Assembly (NCBI RefSeq): GCF_018283645.1 | Contig: NZ_JAGSXH010000011.1 | Location: 26,442-90,441, forward strand | Direction: 5' to 3' | Source of the DNA: Actinocrinis puniceicyclus | GTDB lineage: Bacteria > Actinomycetota > Actinomycetes > Streptomycetales > Catenulisporaceae | Length of the DNA stretch: 64,000 bases | Shown here: positions 9,634-17,869 of the stretch, piece after piece | Layout: each line of letters opens with the position of its first letter | How positions within the stretch are numbered: the first letter of the stretch is position 1 | Program-made: the position numbers and the translations under genes | Notes under the pieces: generated by a model | What the model was told of the DNA's origin: nothing | What the model saw: only the letters and a program-made list of their open reading frames with translations | Databases searched by the model: none

Positions 9634-11658
9634 ATGTCGGATCGGATCGAGGACCCCGCCGCGACCATCGCACCGATCGAGCAGGACGCGCGGCGGGTGC
9701 GCCTGGTGTTCGCCGGGGTGATGCTCGGGATGTTCCTGGCCGCGCTGGACCAGACCATCGTGTCCACCGCGCTGCCGACCATCGTCAGCGACCTGGGCGG
9801 GGCGGACCACCTGTCCTGGGTGGTGACCGCCTACATGCTGGCCGCGACCGCGACCACGCCGCTGTGGGGCAAGCTCGGCGACCTTTTCGGCCGCAAGGGC
9901 GTCTTCCAGGTCTGCATCGTGATCTTCCTGATCGGCTCGATGTTGTGCGGGCTGGCGCACAACATGGTCGAGCTGATCGCCTTCCGCGCGTTCCAGGGCA
10001 TCGGCGGCGGCGGGCTGATGGTGCTGGCCATGGCGGTCATCGGGGACGTGGTGCCGCCCCGGGACCGCGGCCGGTACCAGGGCGTGATCGGTGCGGTGTT
10101 CGGTGTCTCCTCGGTGCTCGGGCCGCTGCTCGGCGGGTTCCTGGTGGACAAGCTGTCCTGGCGCTGGGTCTTCTACGTGAATCTGCCTGTCGGTGTACTG
10201 GCCCTGGTGGTCATCGCGATCGCGCTGCGCACCCGAGCGCCGCACGAGCGCCCGCGTATCGACTACCTGGGCACCGCGCTGCTGGCCGCGGCCTCGACCT
10301 GCCTGGTGCTGATCACCAGTCTCGGCGGAACCACGTGGGCGTGGAACAGCACCAAGGTGTGGGGGTGCGGAATCGGTGCGGTGGTGCTGCTGTGCGCGTT
10401 CGTGCTGGTCGAGCGGCGCGCGTCGGAGCCGGTGCTGCCGCTGCGGCTGTTTCGCAACCGGGTGTTCTCGATGTGCTCGGCGATCGGGTTCGTCGTCGGC
10501 CTGTGCATGTTCGGGTCGCTGTCCTTCATCCCGTTGTTCATGCAGGTGGTCAACGGCAACTCGCCGACGGTGTCCGGGTTGCGTCTGCTCCCGCTGATGG
10601 CCGGCCTGCTGGTGGCGTCGATCGGCAGCGGCCAACTGATCAGCAGGACCGGGCGGTACAAGGTGTACCCGATCACAGGCACCGCGTTGATGGCTGTAGG
10701 GCTGTACCTGCTCTCCCGGATCGATGACACGTCCAGTTCGACTGTCATGGGCGTGGACATGGCGATCTTCGGCTTCGGGCTGGGGTTGACGATGCAGGTG
10801 CTGATCATCGCGGTGCAGAACGCGGTGGACTACGCGGACCTGGGCACCGCTACCTCGGGTGCCACCTATTTCCGGTCGATCGGCGGCTCGTTCGGCGCGT
10901 CGATCTTCGGCACGATCCTGAACAACCGGCTCTCCATGAACGTCGCAGGCTCGGTCGCGGACGGCAAGTTGCCGCGGACGTTCCCGGTGCGACGCGTTCT
11001 CGAGTCGCCGACTTCGGTGCACCGGCTGCCGCCCGGCGAGTCAGCGGCGTTCGTTCACCTGTTCGCGCTGTCGATGCAGAAGGTGTTCCTGGTCGCGGTG
11101 CCGATCGCGCTGGTGGCTTTCGTGCTGACACTGTTCCTGCGCGAGGTGCCGCTCCGGGGCGCTACCCGGGAGCCGGATCTGGGCGAGGCCGCGGGCCTGC
11201 CGACCTTCCGCAGTTCGCTGGAGGAGATCGAGCGCGCGCTGACCAGCCTGACCAGCCGGCAGAACCTGTGGGACCGCTACGAGGCGGTCATCGCGCGGGC
11301 CGGGGCGGACGTCACCGTTGCGCAGGCGTACGGACTTTTCCGGCTCCACCACGCCGGTCCGATCAGCGAGGAGGCCGCGGCGAAGCGGCTCGGTCTGCCG
11401 GTCGAACGGGTCCGGGCGAGGATCGACGAACTGGTCGAGCGCGGCCTCGCCGCGCGGGACGAGGGAGGGCTGGTCGCGGTCAGCCCGTCCGGGCTGCACC
11501 TCATCGACCAGCTTTCCAGCGCGCGGGAGGAGATCCTGCGCGAGCAACTGGCCGGCTGGTCCCCCGAACAGCACGCGGACCTGCTGGCCATGTTGCATCA
11601 GTTGGCGGACAACTCCCTGGACGCACCGAACCGGGCCGTGATGGCGCGTGAGGGCTGA
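9634..11658 (+). CDS. DHA2-family MFS exporter fused to a MarR-like domain
   Basis: 674 residues. Residues ~15-510 form a 14-helix drug:H+ antiporter-2 transporter. LDQTIVSTALPTIV (motif D1), GKLGDLFGRKG (motif A) and SSVLGPLLGG (motif C) are all present. After the last helix (~480-510) the protein continues for ~155 residues as a soluble winged helix: TSRQNLWDRYEAV, AYGLFRLHHAGPISEEAAAKRLGLPVERVRARIDELVERGLAAR and a long C-terminal helix, i.e. a MarR-like fold. Such fusions occur in actinobacteria. The DNA-binding or ligand-sensing role of the tail is unproven. Start: ATG with GGAGG about 6 nt upstream. The substrate is unknown. Confidence 0.88.
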   Translation: MSDRIEDPAATIAPIEQDARRVRLVFAGVMLGMFLAALDQTIVSTALPTIVSDLGGADHLSWVVTAYMLAATATTPLWGKLGDLFGRKGVFQVCIVIFLIGSMLCGLAHNMVELIAFRAFQGIGGGGLMVLAMAVIGDVVPPRDRGRYQGVIGAVFGVSSVLGPLLGGFLVDKLSWRWVFYVNLPVGVLALVVIAIALRTRAPHERPRIDYLGTALLAAASTCLVLITSLGGTTWAWNSTKVWGCGIGAVVLLCAFVLVERRASEPVLPLRLFRNRVFSMCSAIGFVVGLCMFGSLSFIPLFMQVVNGNSPTVSGLRLLPLMAGLLVASIGSGQLISRTGRYKVYPITGTALMAVGLYLLSRIDDTSSSTVMGVDMAIFGFGLGLTMQVLIIAVQNAVDYADLGTATSGATYFRSIGGSFGASIFGTILNNRLSMNVAGSVADGKLPRTFPVRRVLESPTSVHRLPPGESAAFVHLFALSMQKVFLVAVPIALVAFVLTLFLREVPLRGATREPDLGEAAGLPTFRSSLEEIERALTSLTSRQNLWDRYEAVIARAGADVTVAQAYGLFRLHHAGPISEEAAAKRLGLPVERVRARIDELVERGLAARDEGGLVAVSPSGLHLIDQLSSAREEILREQLAGWSPEQHADLLAMLHQLADNSLDAPNRAVMAREG

Positions 11659-11682
11659 GGTCGATAGGAATTCGCGGGACGG

Positions 11683-12105
11683 TCAGCGGGCGACCGCGGC
11701 CCGTAGCCCCTCGGACCAGGGCGCCGGTTTCAGGTCACCGGGCGTCACCTTCACGATGGTGCGGGTTCCGCGGGCGTGCTCGACTTCGGATCCGTCGTCG
11801 CCTGTGGAAACGCAGCGGAACGTGTATACGGCGCTGGTGCGGCCCAGCCGGCCGAGGCCGACCTCGACCAAGAGTTCGCCGCGTTCCCGGGTGAACGGAC
11901 GCAGGAACTCGATTTCGTAGTGCTTCACCACGACGTGGCTGTCCGACGGGTCGAGCCCGGTCCGCGAGTGGTAGAAGGCCGCCATCGCGCGCTCGACGTG
12001 GATCGCGTAGCGCGCGTTGTGCAGCACGCCGACCATGTCCAGTTCGTCGAACCAGACGGTCGAGCGGTGCAGGTAGAGCGGCTTGTCCGCGGCTTCGGCG
12101 GTCAT
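11683..12105 (-). CDS. Acyl-CoA thioesterase, 4HBT (YbgC-like) family
   Basis: 140-residue hotdog-fold thioesterase. YLHRSTVWFDELDMVGVLHNARYAIHVERA contains the DxxGVLHNxxY signature of the 4-hydroxybenzoyl-CoA thioesterase class, with the catalytic Asp in WFDELDM. The ATG at 12105 overlaps the stop of the upstream DUF1707 gene as ATGA, so it is preferred over the ATG at 12120. The natural acyl-CoA substrate is not predictable. It is translationally coupled to DUF1707. Confidence 0.85.
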   Translation of the reverse strand: MTAEAADKPLYLHRSTVWFDELDMVGVLHNARYAIHVERAMAAFYHSRTGLDPSDSHVVVKHYEIEFLRPFTRERGELLVEVGLGRLGRTSAVYTFRCVSTGDDGSEVEHARGTRTIVKVTPGDLKPAPWSEGLRAAVAR

Positions 12106-12749
12106 CGCGAGCGGAACCATTTGCGGCGTGGCCCCCTGCCCTCGACGTTGCCGAACAGCGCGATGCCGCGCACGTGCACCACGGGGGTCTCCGGGCCGAA
12201 CACCGTGCCGGAAAGACTGGGCAGCTTTCGCGAGCCGAAGACCGCGCTGCCCTCGTCGTGCAGGATCACTCCGTCCGGTACGCGGATGATCACCTCCCCG
12301 AAGATCGCGTTGGCGGTGATGGTGATCTCGCGCTGTTCGAGCACCGCCTCGGTCAGGTCCAGTTCCACAGAGCCGAACAGCGCCCGCGCGTTGAGCCCGG
12401 AGCGCACGAGCCAGCGGCCCGTCCGCTTCGCTTCGCCGAAGACGGCGACGACGGGCTCGCCTCCGTAGCGCATGGCCGCGTCGCTGACGGACGTGCCGGC
12501 GAGGACCGCGGCGGCCGAGGACGCGGTGGGCGGCGCGAAGACCACCGGCAGGTCGGCCACCAGGGGCCGCAGCTCACCCATGGTCTTGGCGGCGTAGGCG
12601 GCTTCCAGCCGCTCGCTGTGCTCGTCGGTGCTGAGCCGCCCTTCCGCGAAGGCGCGCCCGAGCAGTTCGGCGACGTGTTCGCGGTCGGCGTCGGAAGCGC
12701 GTAGAGCGAACTCGCGGTCCTCCGGTCCACGCATGGCTGGGGAAGTCAC
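12102..12749 (-). CDS. DUF1707 and LiaF-like domain protein
   Basis: 215 residues. Residues ~8-60 (LRASDADREHVAELLGRAFAEGRLSTDEHSERLEAAYAAKT) are a DUF1707 domain. Residues ~95-205 are a beta-rich repeat region (VAVFGEAKR, ARALFGSVELDLTEA, ITITANAIFGEVIIRVPDGV) typical of the LiaF/DUF2154 C-terminal domain linked to envelope-stress sensing. There is no membrane helix. The GTG at 12749 is preceded by TAGCGT at exactly 6 nt, fitting a leaderless start. The 3' end overlaps the thioesterase start by 4 bp. Confidence 0.8.
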   Translation of the reverse strand: MTSPAMRGPEDREFALRASDADREHVAELLGRAFAEGRLSTDEHSERLEAAYAAKTMGELRPLVADLPVVFAPPTASSAAAVLAGTSVSDAAMRYGGEPVVAVFGEAKRTGRWLVRSGLNARALFGSVELDLTEAVLEQREITITANAIFGEVIIRVPDGVILHDEGSAVFGSRKLPSLSGTVFGPETPVVHVRGIALFGNVEGRGPRRKWFRSR

Positions 12750-12755
12750 GCCGCT

Positions 12756-12761
12756 ACGCTA
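12756..12761 (-). promoter_or_regulatory. -10 hexamer TAGCGT, leaderless GTG start
   Basis: On the minus strand TAGCGT is followed by AGCGGC (6 nt) and the GTG of the DUF1707 gene. Confidence 0.5.
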
Positions 12762-12843
12762 CCCGTCGCCGGGCCCGCTCGTGAGTGTCCAAGGCCACGT
12801 CCTGGGCGGCGCGGGTGGTGGATCGCTCGGGCATAGGCTTCGT

Positions 12844-12920
12844 CCGTAGTCCGTAGTCCGTAGTCCGTAGTCCGTAGTCCGTAGTCCGTAGTCCGTAGTC
12901 CGTAGTCCGTAGTCCGTAGT
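12844..12920 (+). repeat. Eleven tandem copies of CCGTAGT before fumarase
   Basis: Eleven perfect head-to-tail copies of the heptamer CCGTAGT run from 12844 to 12920, followed by a partial CCGT. The array ends 34 bp before the fumarase ATG and about 20 bp before its AGGAGG ribosome site, so it occupies the promoter or 5' UTR. A TAGGCT hexamer at 12834-12839 could be the -10, which would place the array in the transcript. An open frame through the array on the minus strand (RTTDYGL repeats) is an artefact of the repeat. Confidence 0.95.
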
Positions 12921-12954
12921 CCGTTGCGCGCGCCGGTGTTCAGGAGGCTGGTTC

Positions 12955-14625
12955 ATGCCCGAGTTCGCTTATTCAGACCTGCTGCCGCTCGGGCCGGACC
13001 AGACCGAGTACCGGCTGCTGACGACGGAGGGCGTGTCGACGGTTTCCGCGGCGGGCCGCACGTTCCTCCAGGTCGAGCCGTCCGCGTTGCGGCTGCTGAC
13101 GGAGACCGCGATGCACGACATCGCGCACTACCTGCGGCCCGCGCACCTGGCCCAGCTCGCCTCGATCACGACCGACCCGCAGGCTTCGCCGAACGACCGG
13201 TTCGTCGCGCTGGACTTGCTGAAGAACGCGAATATCGCGGCCGGGGGCGTGTTGCCGATGTGTCAGGACACCGGGACCGCGATCGTGATGGGCAAGCGCG
13301 GGCAGGATGTGTTAACCGACGGGAACGACGAGGCCCACATCGCGCGCGGCGTGTACGACGCCTACACGAGGCTGAACCTGCGGTATTCGCAGATGGCTCC
13401 GCTGAGCATGTGGGACGAGAAGAACACCGGGTCGAACCTGCCGGCGCAGATCGAGCTGTACGCGACGGCCGGCGGCGCGTACAAGTTCCTGTTCATGGCG
13501 AAGGGCGGCGGCTCGGCGAACAAGTCCTTCCTGTATCAGGAGACGAAAGCCGTCCTGAACCCGAAGGCGATGCTGCGATTCCTGGAGGAGAAGATCCGCT
13601 CGCTGGGAACCTCGGCCTGCCCGCCCTACCATCTGGCGATCGTGGTCGGCGGCACGTCGGCCGAGTTCGCGCTCAAGACGGCCAAGTACGCCTCCGCGAA
13701 GTATCTCGACACGCTGCCGACCTCGGGTTCACTGCTGGCCCACGGCTTCCGGGACCTGGAGCTGGAGGCCGAGGTGCTGGAGCTGACCCGGCACATCGGC
13801 ATCGGCGCGCAGTTCGGCGGCAAGTACTTCTGTCACGACGTGCGGGTGATCCGGCTGCCGCGGCACGGGGCCTCCTGCCCGGTCGCGATCGCCGTGTCCT
13901 GTTCCGCGGACCGGCAGGCGCTGGCGAAGATCACCGCGCAGGGCGTGTTCCTGGAGCGACTGGAGACCGACCCGGCGCGCTATCTGCCGGAGACCACGCA
14001 CGAGTCTCTGCTCACGAGCGGCTCCAGCGCAGGTGGCGACGACGTTGTGCGGATCGATCTGAACCGGCCGATGAGCGAGATTCGGGCGGAACTGTCGAAG
14101 TACCCGGTCAAGACGCGCCTGTCACTGTCCGGCACGCTTGTGGTCGCGCGGGACATCGCGCACGCGAAGCTCAAGGAACTGCTCGACGCGGGCAAGCCGC
14201 TACCGCAGTACATCAAGGACCATCCGGTTTACTACGCCGGTCCCGCAAAGACGCCGGAGGGGTACGCCTCGGGCTCCTTCGGCCCGACGACGGCCGGACG
14301 GATGGATCCGTATGTTGATCAGTTCCAGGCCGCCGGTGGCTCGTTCGTGATGCTGGCGAAGGGGAACCGCAGCAGGCAGGTCACCGAGGCGTGCGAAGCG
14401 CACGGCGGCTTCTATCTCGGTTCGATCGGCGGTCCGGCGGCGCGGCTGGCGCAGGACTGCATCAAGCATGTCGAGGTGCTCGACTACCCGGAGTTGGGCA
14501 TGGAGGCGGTCTGGCGGATCGAGGTGGAGGACTTCCCGGCGTTCATCGTGGTCGATGACAAGGGAAACGACTTCTTCCAAGAAGGAACACCTGCGCCGCT
14601 CTTCCAGATCGGGCAGAAGGCCTGA
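12955..14625 (+). CDS. Class I fumarate hydratase, iron-sulfur type
   Basis: 556-residue class I (FumA/B-type) fumarase that interconverts fumarate and L-malate in the TCA cycle using an oxygen-sensitive [4Fe-4S] cluster. C103 in [11 protein letters not shown] is the first cluster ligand. The C-terminal half carries the beta-type signature ([71 protein letters not shown]). The length is complete. AGGAGG lies 8 nt before the ATG. The 77-bp heptamer array just upstream is unusual. A degenerate copy of the last ~27 codons lies 0.5 kb downstream. Confidence 0.95.
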   Translation: MPEFAYSDLLPLGPDQTEYRLLTTEGVSTVSAAGRTFLQVEPSALRLLTETAMHDIAHYLRPAHLAQLASITTDPQASPNDRFVALDLLKNANIAAGGVLPMCQDTGTAIVMGKRGQDVLTDGNDEAHIARGVYDAYTRLNLRYSQMAPLSMWDEKNTGSNLPAQIELYATAGGAYKFLFMAKGGGSANKSFLYQETKAVLNPKAMLRFLEEKIRSLGTSACPPYHLAIVVGGTSAEFALKTAKYASAKYLDTLPTSGSLLAHGFRDLELEAEVLELTRHIGIGAQFGGKYFCHDVRVIRLPRHGASCPVAIAVSCSADRQALAKITAQGVFLERLETDPARYLPETTHESLLTSGSSAGGDDVVRIDLNRPMSEIRAELSKYPVKTRLSLSGTLVVARDIAHAKLKELLDAGKPLPQYIKDHPVYYAGPAKTPEGYASGSFGPTTAGRMDPYVDQFQAAGGSFVMLAKGNRSRQVTEACEAHGGFYLGSIGGPAARLAQDCIKHVEVLDYPELGMEAVWRIEVEDFPAFIVVDDKGNDFFQEGTPAPLFQIGQKA

Positions 14626-14653
14626 CACGCGAGCGCCTGGCGACGGTTCCCGT

Positions 14654-14953
14654 GTGACAGAGCCCGAGCCGCGTCATCTCGCCGAGGTCTATCCAGCCCT
14701 GGTCCACTTCTTGGAGACCGCGTTGATGGACCTCGGCGAGCATGCGTTCGTCGATGCCGTCAGCGACCTGCCGTTCCTTGGCTGGTGCAGGTGCAAGCCG
14801 GACTGCAACTACTTCCAGACCGGGGATGCCGAAGCAGCAGGCAGCGCATGGATCCATATCGATGACGACGACGCGCCGCGCGTCTGGCTACAGTTGGACC
14901 GCGACTGCGCCGCGATCGTCGGGATGGAGATCCACGACTTCGAGCTCAGCTGA
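14654..14953 (+). CDS. Small cysteine-containing hypothetical protein
   Basis: 99 residues from a GTG at 14654, 29 nt after the fumarase stop. The middle reads LGWCRCKPDCNYFQTG, a compact three-cysteine motif, followed by an acidic WIHIDDDDAP segment and a C-terminal WLQLDRDCAAIVGMEIHDFEL. The pattern looks like a small folded protein and could bind a metal, but no family is recognised. A weak purine run precedes the start. It may be cotranscribed with fumarase. It lies between the fumarase stop and the fumarase relic. Confidence 0.6.
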   Translation: MTEPEPRHLAEVYPALVHFLETALMDLGEHAFVDAVSDLPFLGWCRCKPDCNYFQTGDAEAAGSAWIHIDDDDAPRVWLQLDRDCAAIVGMEIHDFELS

Positions 14954-15109
14954 TGTCCGGGCGCTGCGCGGCGCCCGCAGGTTCGTTTGCACACCCTCCC
15001 ACCCGTTGCGTTGGCGGGTCAGTCTGCGGTTCAGAACCCGGAACACGAACACAACTCAAGACCAAACCGCCCAGCGCTGAGACCGCTCGGGCACCGGCAC
15101 TCAGCACAG

Positions 15110-15193
15110 GAGTTCGTCGCCAAGGGAAACGACTTCTTCACCGATCCCGGGGGCGACAAGCCGTTGCTGCGGATCGGGCAGCGGCCCGAGTAG
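15110..15193 (+). pseudogene. Relic of a fumarase 3' end
   Basis: The 28 codons from 15110 to the TAG at 15191-15193 read EFVAKGNDFFTDPGG then DKPLLRIGQRPE. The real fumarase ends [15 protein letters not shown] then [12 protein letters not shown]. The two share KGNDFF and IGQ at matching spacing, and 19 consecutive bases (CAAGGGAAACGACTTCTTC) are identical. No fumarase sequence precedes this fragment and no plausible start is present. It is either a partial duplication or the original tail displaced when the current 3' end was replaced. Confidence 0.65.
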
Positions 15194-15250
15194 GCACGCA
15201 GGTCGTTCCGCGCGCTGTCGGCGTGTGTACGGCGGGTATTGCGTCGGCGG

Positions 15251-15304
15251 AACCGTCAGGCCCCGGGACTGCGACGGTTGGGCCGTCCCCGGGGCCTGAC
15301 GGTT
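15251..15304. terminator. Long near-perfect stem-loop, bidirectional terminator
   Basis: AACCGTCAGGCCCCGGGAC (15251-15269) pairs with GTCCCCGGGGCCTGACGGTT (15285-15304) around a 15-nt loop, with a single bulged base. It ends 12 bp from the stop of the minus-strand surface-protein gene and downstream of plus-strand fumarase, so it can serve both directions. Confidence 0.7.
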
Positions 15305-15315
15305 CTTCTCAGGGC

Positions 15316-16785
15316 TCAGTGTCGCCGTGTCTGCTTTCGCATCTTGAGTGCCGTGCCGCCGAGGAGGAGCAGGCCGGCGCCGGCTACGGCGGGCAACATC
15401 GGGCCGCCACCTGTCTCGGCGAGCTTTCCGCCGCTGGTCGATGTCGGTGTCGGTGACTCAGGGAGCTTTGCACCGTGGGGCGGGCTGGTGCTGGACGTTG
15501 ACGTGACGCTCGCGGTCGGCGTGCTCGTCGCAGTCGCGCTCGTCGAGGGCGACTTGCTAGCGGTCACAGTAGGTGACGCGCTGTGAGACGCAGAAGCGCT
15601 CGCGGAAGGTGACGCACTATGAGATGCAGAGGCGCTCGCAGAGGGCGAGGCGCTCTTGGATGGCGAAGCGCTGGCGCTCACCGTCGGAGACGCACTCACC
15701 GTGGGTGAAGCACTGGCACTGACCGTAGGAGACGCACTCACCGTCGGCGAAGCACTGGCGCTCACCGTGGGAGACGCACTCACCGTCGGTGAAGCACTGG
15801 CGCTCACCGTGGGAGACGCACTCGCACTCACCGTCGGTGAAGCACTGGCACTGACCGTAGGAGACGCACTCACCGTGGGTGAAGCACTCGTGGTCGGCGT
15901 AGCGCTCGCGGAGGTCGTTGCGGTCGTGGTCGGCGTAGCACTAGCGGAGGTCGTTGCGGTCGTGGTCGGCGTCGCGCTCGTAGACGTGGTAGCTGTAGCT
16001 GTAGCGGTAGGGCTCGGCGAAGTGGTGCTGCACACAGGTCGCGTGACGGTGTTGGTGTCCAGCGACACCTGCCCGTTGCGCGCCAGCAGCCTTCCGGTGA
16101 TGTTGGCCCCAGTGGTCGCGGTGATGGACGTCAGGGCGAGGATGCTGCCATTGAAGGTCGAGTTCGTTCCCAGCGTCGCCGAGCTGCCCACCTGCCAAAA
16201 CACGTTGCACGCCTGCGCGCCGTTGATCAGCGCGACGTTGCTGGCCGAGCCGGTGATCAGGGTACTGGCGATCTCGAAGATGAACACCGAACTCGGGTCG
16301 CCCTGGCCGTCGAGCGTGACAGTACCGGTCAGGCTCAGACTGGAGGTCGACTTGTAGGCCCCGGCCACGAGAGTCTGGCCGGTCAGATCACCCGCGACCG
16401 GCGTGGTGGGGCTTCGGCCCGCGGCGTCGTTGTACGCCGTCGTCAGGTCGCTCTGAGCCTGCGCGGCGACCGCGTCGGCCGAGTGGATGGTCCCGTTGGT
16501 CACCATGCCCGGCGGGAACCCGGTGATCGCGGTGCCCGGACTCACGCCCAGATCGCCGCTGATCTGGCTGGCACCGGTGTTGGTGACCGCGGAGCCGGCC
16601 AACACCGCGAAACTCGCGGCGGTGCCCAGGTCCACCGGGGCCTGCGCCGCCCTCGCGTTGGGCGCACCGGCGAAAACCATGGCCAACGACACGGCGAGCA
16701 CGCCGAGAACAGCGAAAGGCGCAGCCAACGCGCCGCGGCGGCGTCGAGCACCGCCCCAGCGCGGCCACGCGAAGTGAACAGTCAT
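15316..16785 (-). CDS. DUF3494 ice-binding-like surface protein with LAETG anchor
   Basis: 489 residues. An Arg-rich N-terminus and hydrophobic helix form a signal peptide cut near residues 45-50 (PNARAAQA). Residues ~50-250 match the DUF3494 ice-binding-like fold: LGTAASFAVLAGSAVTNTG, ISGDLGVSPGTAITGFPPG, AYNDAAGRSP and VFIFEIASTLITGS, and the NVFWQVGSSATLGTNSTFNGSILA signature. Residues ~255-445 are Ser/Thr/Ala/Pro repeats dominated by SASPTV. LAETG at ~455-459, then a hydrophobic helix and a basic tail (KMRKQTRRH), form a sortase sorting signal of the LAxTG type used by class E sortases. It is probably a wall-anchored adhesin or ice-binding protein; activity cannot be told. GGAAAGG precedes the ATG. 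Confidence 0.88.
   Translation of the reverse strand: MTVHFAWPRWGGARRRRGALAAPFAVLGVLAVSLAMVFAGAPNARAAQAPVDLGTAASFAVLAGSAVTNTGASQISGDLGVSPGTAITGFPPGMVTNGTIHSADAVAAQAQSDLTTAYNDAAGRSPTTPVAGDLTGQTLVAGAYKSTSSLSLTGTVTLDGQGDPSSVFIFEIASTLITGSASNVALINGAQACNVFWQVGSSATLGTNSTFNGSILALTSITATTGANITGRLLARNGQVSLDTNTVTRPVCSTTSPSPTATATATTSTSATPTTTATTSASATPTTTATTSASATPTTSASPTVSASPTVSASASPTVSASASPTVSASASPTVSASPTVSASASPTVSASPTVSASASPTVSASPTVSASASPSKSASPSASASASHSASPSASASASHSASPTVTASKSPSTSATATSTPTASVTSTSSTSPPHGAKLPESPTPTSTSGGKLAETGGGPMLPAVAGAGLLLLGGTALKMRKQTRRH
15570..15990 (-). repeat. In-frame SASPTV/SATPTT-coding repeat region
   Basis: Degenerate 18-24 bp units encode alternating SASPTV, SASAS and TTTATTSA blocks, forming the stalk of the LAETG surface protein. 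The near-identical DNA units make copy number likely to vary. Confidence 0.85.
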
Positions 16786-17045
16786 CAGAACCCTTTCCGG
16801 CTTCGGTGACGCGTCGGCCCATGCGGCACAAACCCGCAGCGATCGATCGAGAAGCAGCGACGTCAGACAGTTCCACCCTGATCAGCGGAAACGCCGGAGC
16901 AACCGTCCCGTCGAGCCGGAGGCAGCCAGCGTTCTGCCTAAACGTATCGATCACGAGCCCGGAAATACGGTAGTGAATGGCGGCCAATCGGGTGATTTAC
17001 GAGCTTTTCCAGGAACGCGATGTATGCCGGAATAGCTCAGGGCTC

Positions 17046-17066
17046 GACCTGACCGCCTGTCAGGTC
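17046..17066. terminator. 8-bp perfect hairpin GACCTGAC/GTCAGGTC
   Basis: Perfect 8-bp arms with a 5-nt loop, without a T-tract, in the gap downstream of the transglycosylase gene. Confidence 0.35.
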
Positions 17067-17104
17067 ACGCCGAAGGCCAAGGCCAGGACCGGGCCCAGAA
17101 CACG

Positions 17105-17135
17105 CCGACGCCCTCGGCGTGACCGAGGGCGTCGG
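17105..17135 (-). terminator. 12-bp perfect hairpin, likely transglycosylase terminator
   Basis: CCGACGCCCTCG pairs perfectly with CGAGGGCGTCGG around a 7-nt loop, about 100 bp downstream of the transglycosylase stop at 17237. Confidence 0.5.
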
Positions 17136-17236
17136 AGAATCGGGCAGGAGGGTCGTTCGCAGTCAGGGTCGTCGCGGCCGATCAGGCAGCTGGGGCTCGA
17201 TGCTGCGCCGCGGACTCAAGCAAACGAACCAAGACC

Positions 17237-17869
17237 TTAATACCAGTTGTGCGCTTCCCAGAAGGACTGGGCCGCGCACGGCGAGCCGTAACGCCCGTCC
17301 ATGTAGTGCAGCGTCCACTTGATCTGAGTCACCGGATCGGTGCGCCAGTCGGCGCCCTCAGAGGCCATCTTGTCGCCCGGCAGCGCCTGACCGAGGCCGT
17401 AGGCACCGCTCGACTGGTTCGTCGCGGTGACACTCCACCCGGACTCGTGCGTGACGATCCAGTCGAAGCAGCCGAACTGACTGGAGGGCACGATCCGTTC
17501 GGCTATCTGATACGCGGTCAGGCCGGCATAAGGGTCCACGTGCTTGACCGCCGGAGCCGCAGCAGGCGGCTTCGTCGTCGTAGGGGCCGCAGCGTGCGGC
17601 GCCGCAGGGGGCGACGGCTTGGCGCTGGTCGGTGCCGACGACGCCGTGACAGTCGTGCTCGGCGTCACGACGACGGGCACCGCGCGGTGGGCCACGCTGC
17701 GAGAAACGGTGTGCGCAGCCGGTGCAATCGCCGCGTCGGCACTGGGGGTGCCCGTCGCGATGACGCCGACGACGGCGCCGGTCACTGCGGTACACGAGGC
17801 GGCGGCGACCGCGATCTTGTGCTTGTGCGCGGTAATGGACTCGGGTATGGACAGGCGAAGCCTGGACAC
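17237..17869 (-). CDS. Secreted transglycosylase-like protein
   Basis: 210 residues from the GTG at 17869, chosen because GGAAGG lies 7 nt upstream; the longer frame to 18073 has no protein-like character. A basic N-terminus and hydrophobic core (HKHKIAVAAASCTAVTGAVVGVIA) form a signal peptide. A Pro/Ala/Thr linker follows. The C-terminal ~80 residues (ERIVPSSQFGCFDWIVTHESGWSVTATN, GAYGLGQALPGDKMA, DPVTQIKWTLHYMDGRYGSPCAAQSFW) are the lysozyme-like domain of transglycosylase or aggregation-promoting-factor proteins. The Glu in THESGW is the likely catalytic acid. It acts on peptidoglycan outside the cell. Confidence 0.85.
   Translation of the reverse strand: MSRLRLSIPESITAHKHKIAVAAASCTAVTGAVVGVIATGTPSADAAIAPAAHTVSRSVAHRAVPVVVTPSTTVTASSAPTSAKPSPPAAPHAAAPTTTKPPAAAPAVKHVDPYAGLTAYQIAERIVPSSQFGCFDWIVTHESGWSVTATNQSSGAYGLGQALPGDKMASEGADWRTDPVTQIKWTLHYMDGRYGSPCAAQSFWEAHNWY

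Larger units (their letters stand above)
14954..15315. other. Intergenic stretch with fumarase relic and hairpin
   Basis: 362 bp without a credible intact gene. It holds the fumarase tail relic (15110-15193) and a long hairpin (15251-15304). The segment 14954-15109 shows no recognisable content. Confidence 0.6.
16786..17236. other. Intergenic region with hairpins
   Basis: 451 bp between two minus-strand genes. It holds the promoter and leader of the surface protein (no clear -10 seen) and two perfect hairpins at 17046-17066 and 17105-17135. No credible gene was found. Confidence 0.6.

Noticed and set aside
12844..12920. CRISPR-like array
   Set aside because: Units are contiguous 7-mers without spacers and no cas genes are present.
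12759..12956. Minus-strand open frame reading RTTDYGL repeats
   Set aside because: It is produced by the CCGTAGT tandem array and lies in the fumarase leader; no independent coding evidence.
14987..15193. 68-residue plus-strand protein
   Set aside because: Only the last 28 codons resemble anything (fumarase tail); the rest is not credible, so it was called a relic rather than a gene.
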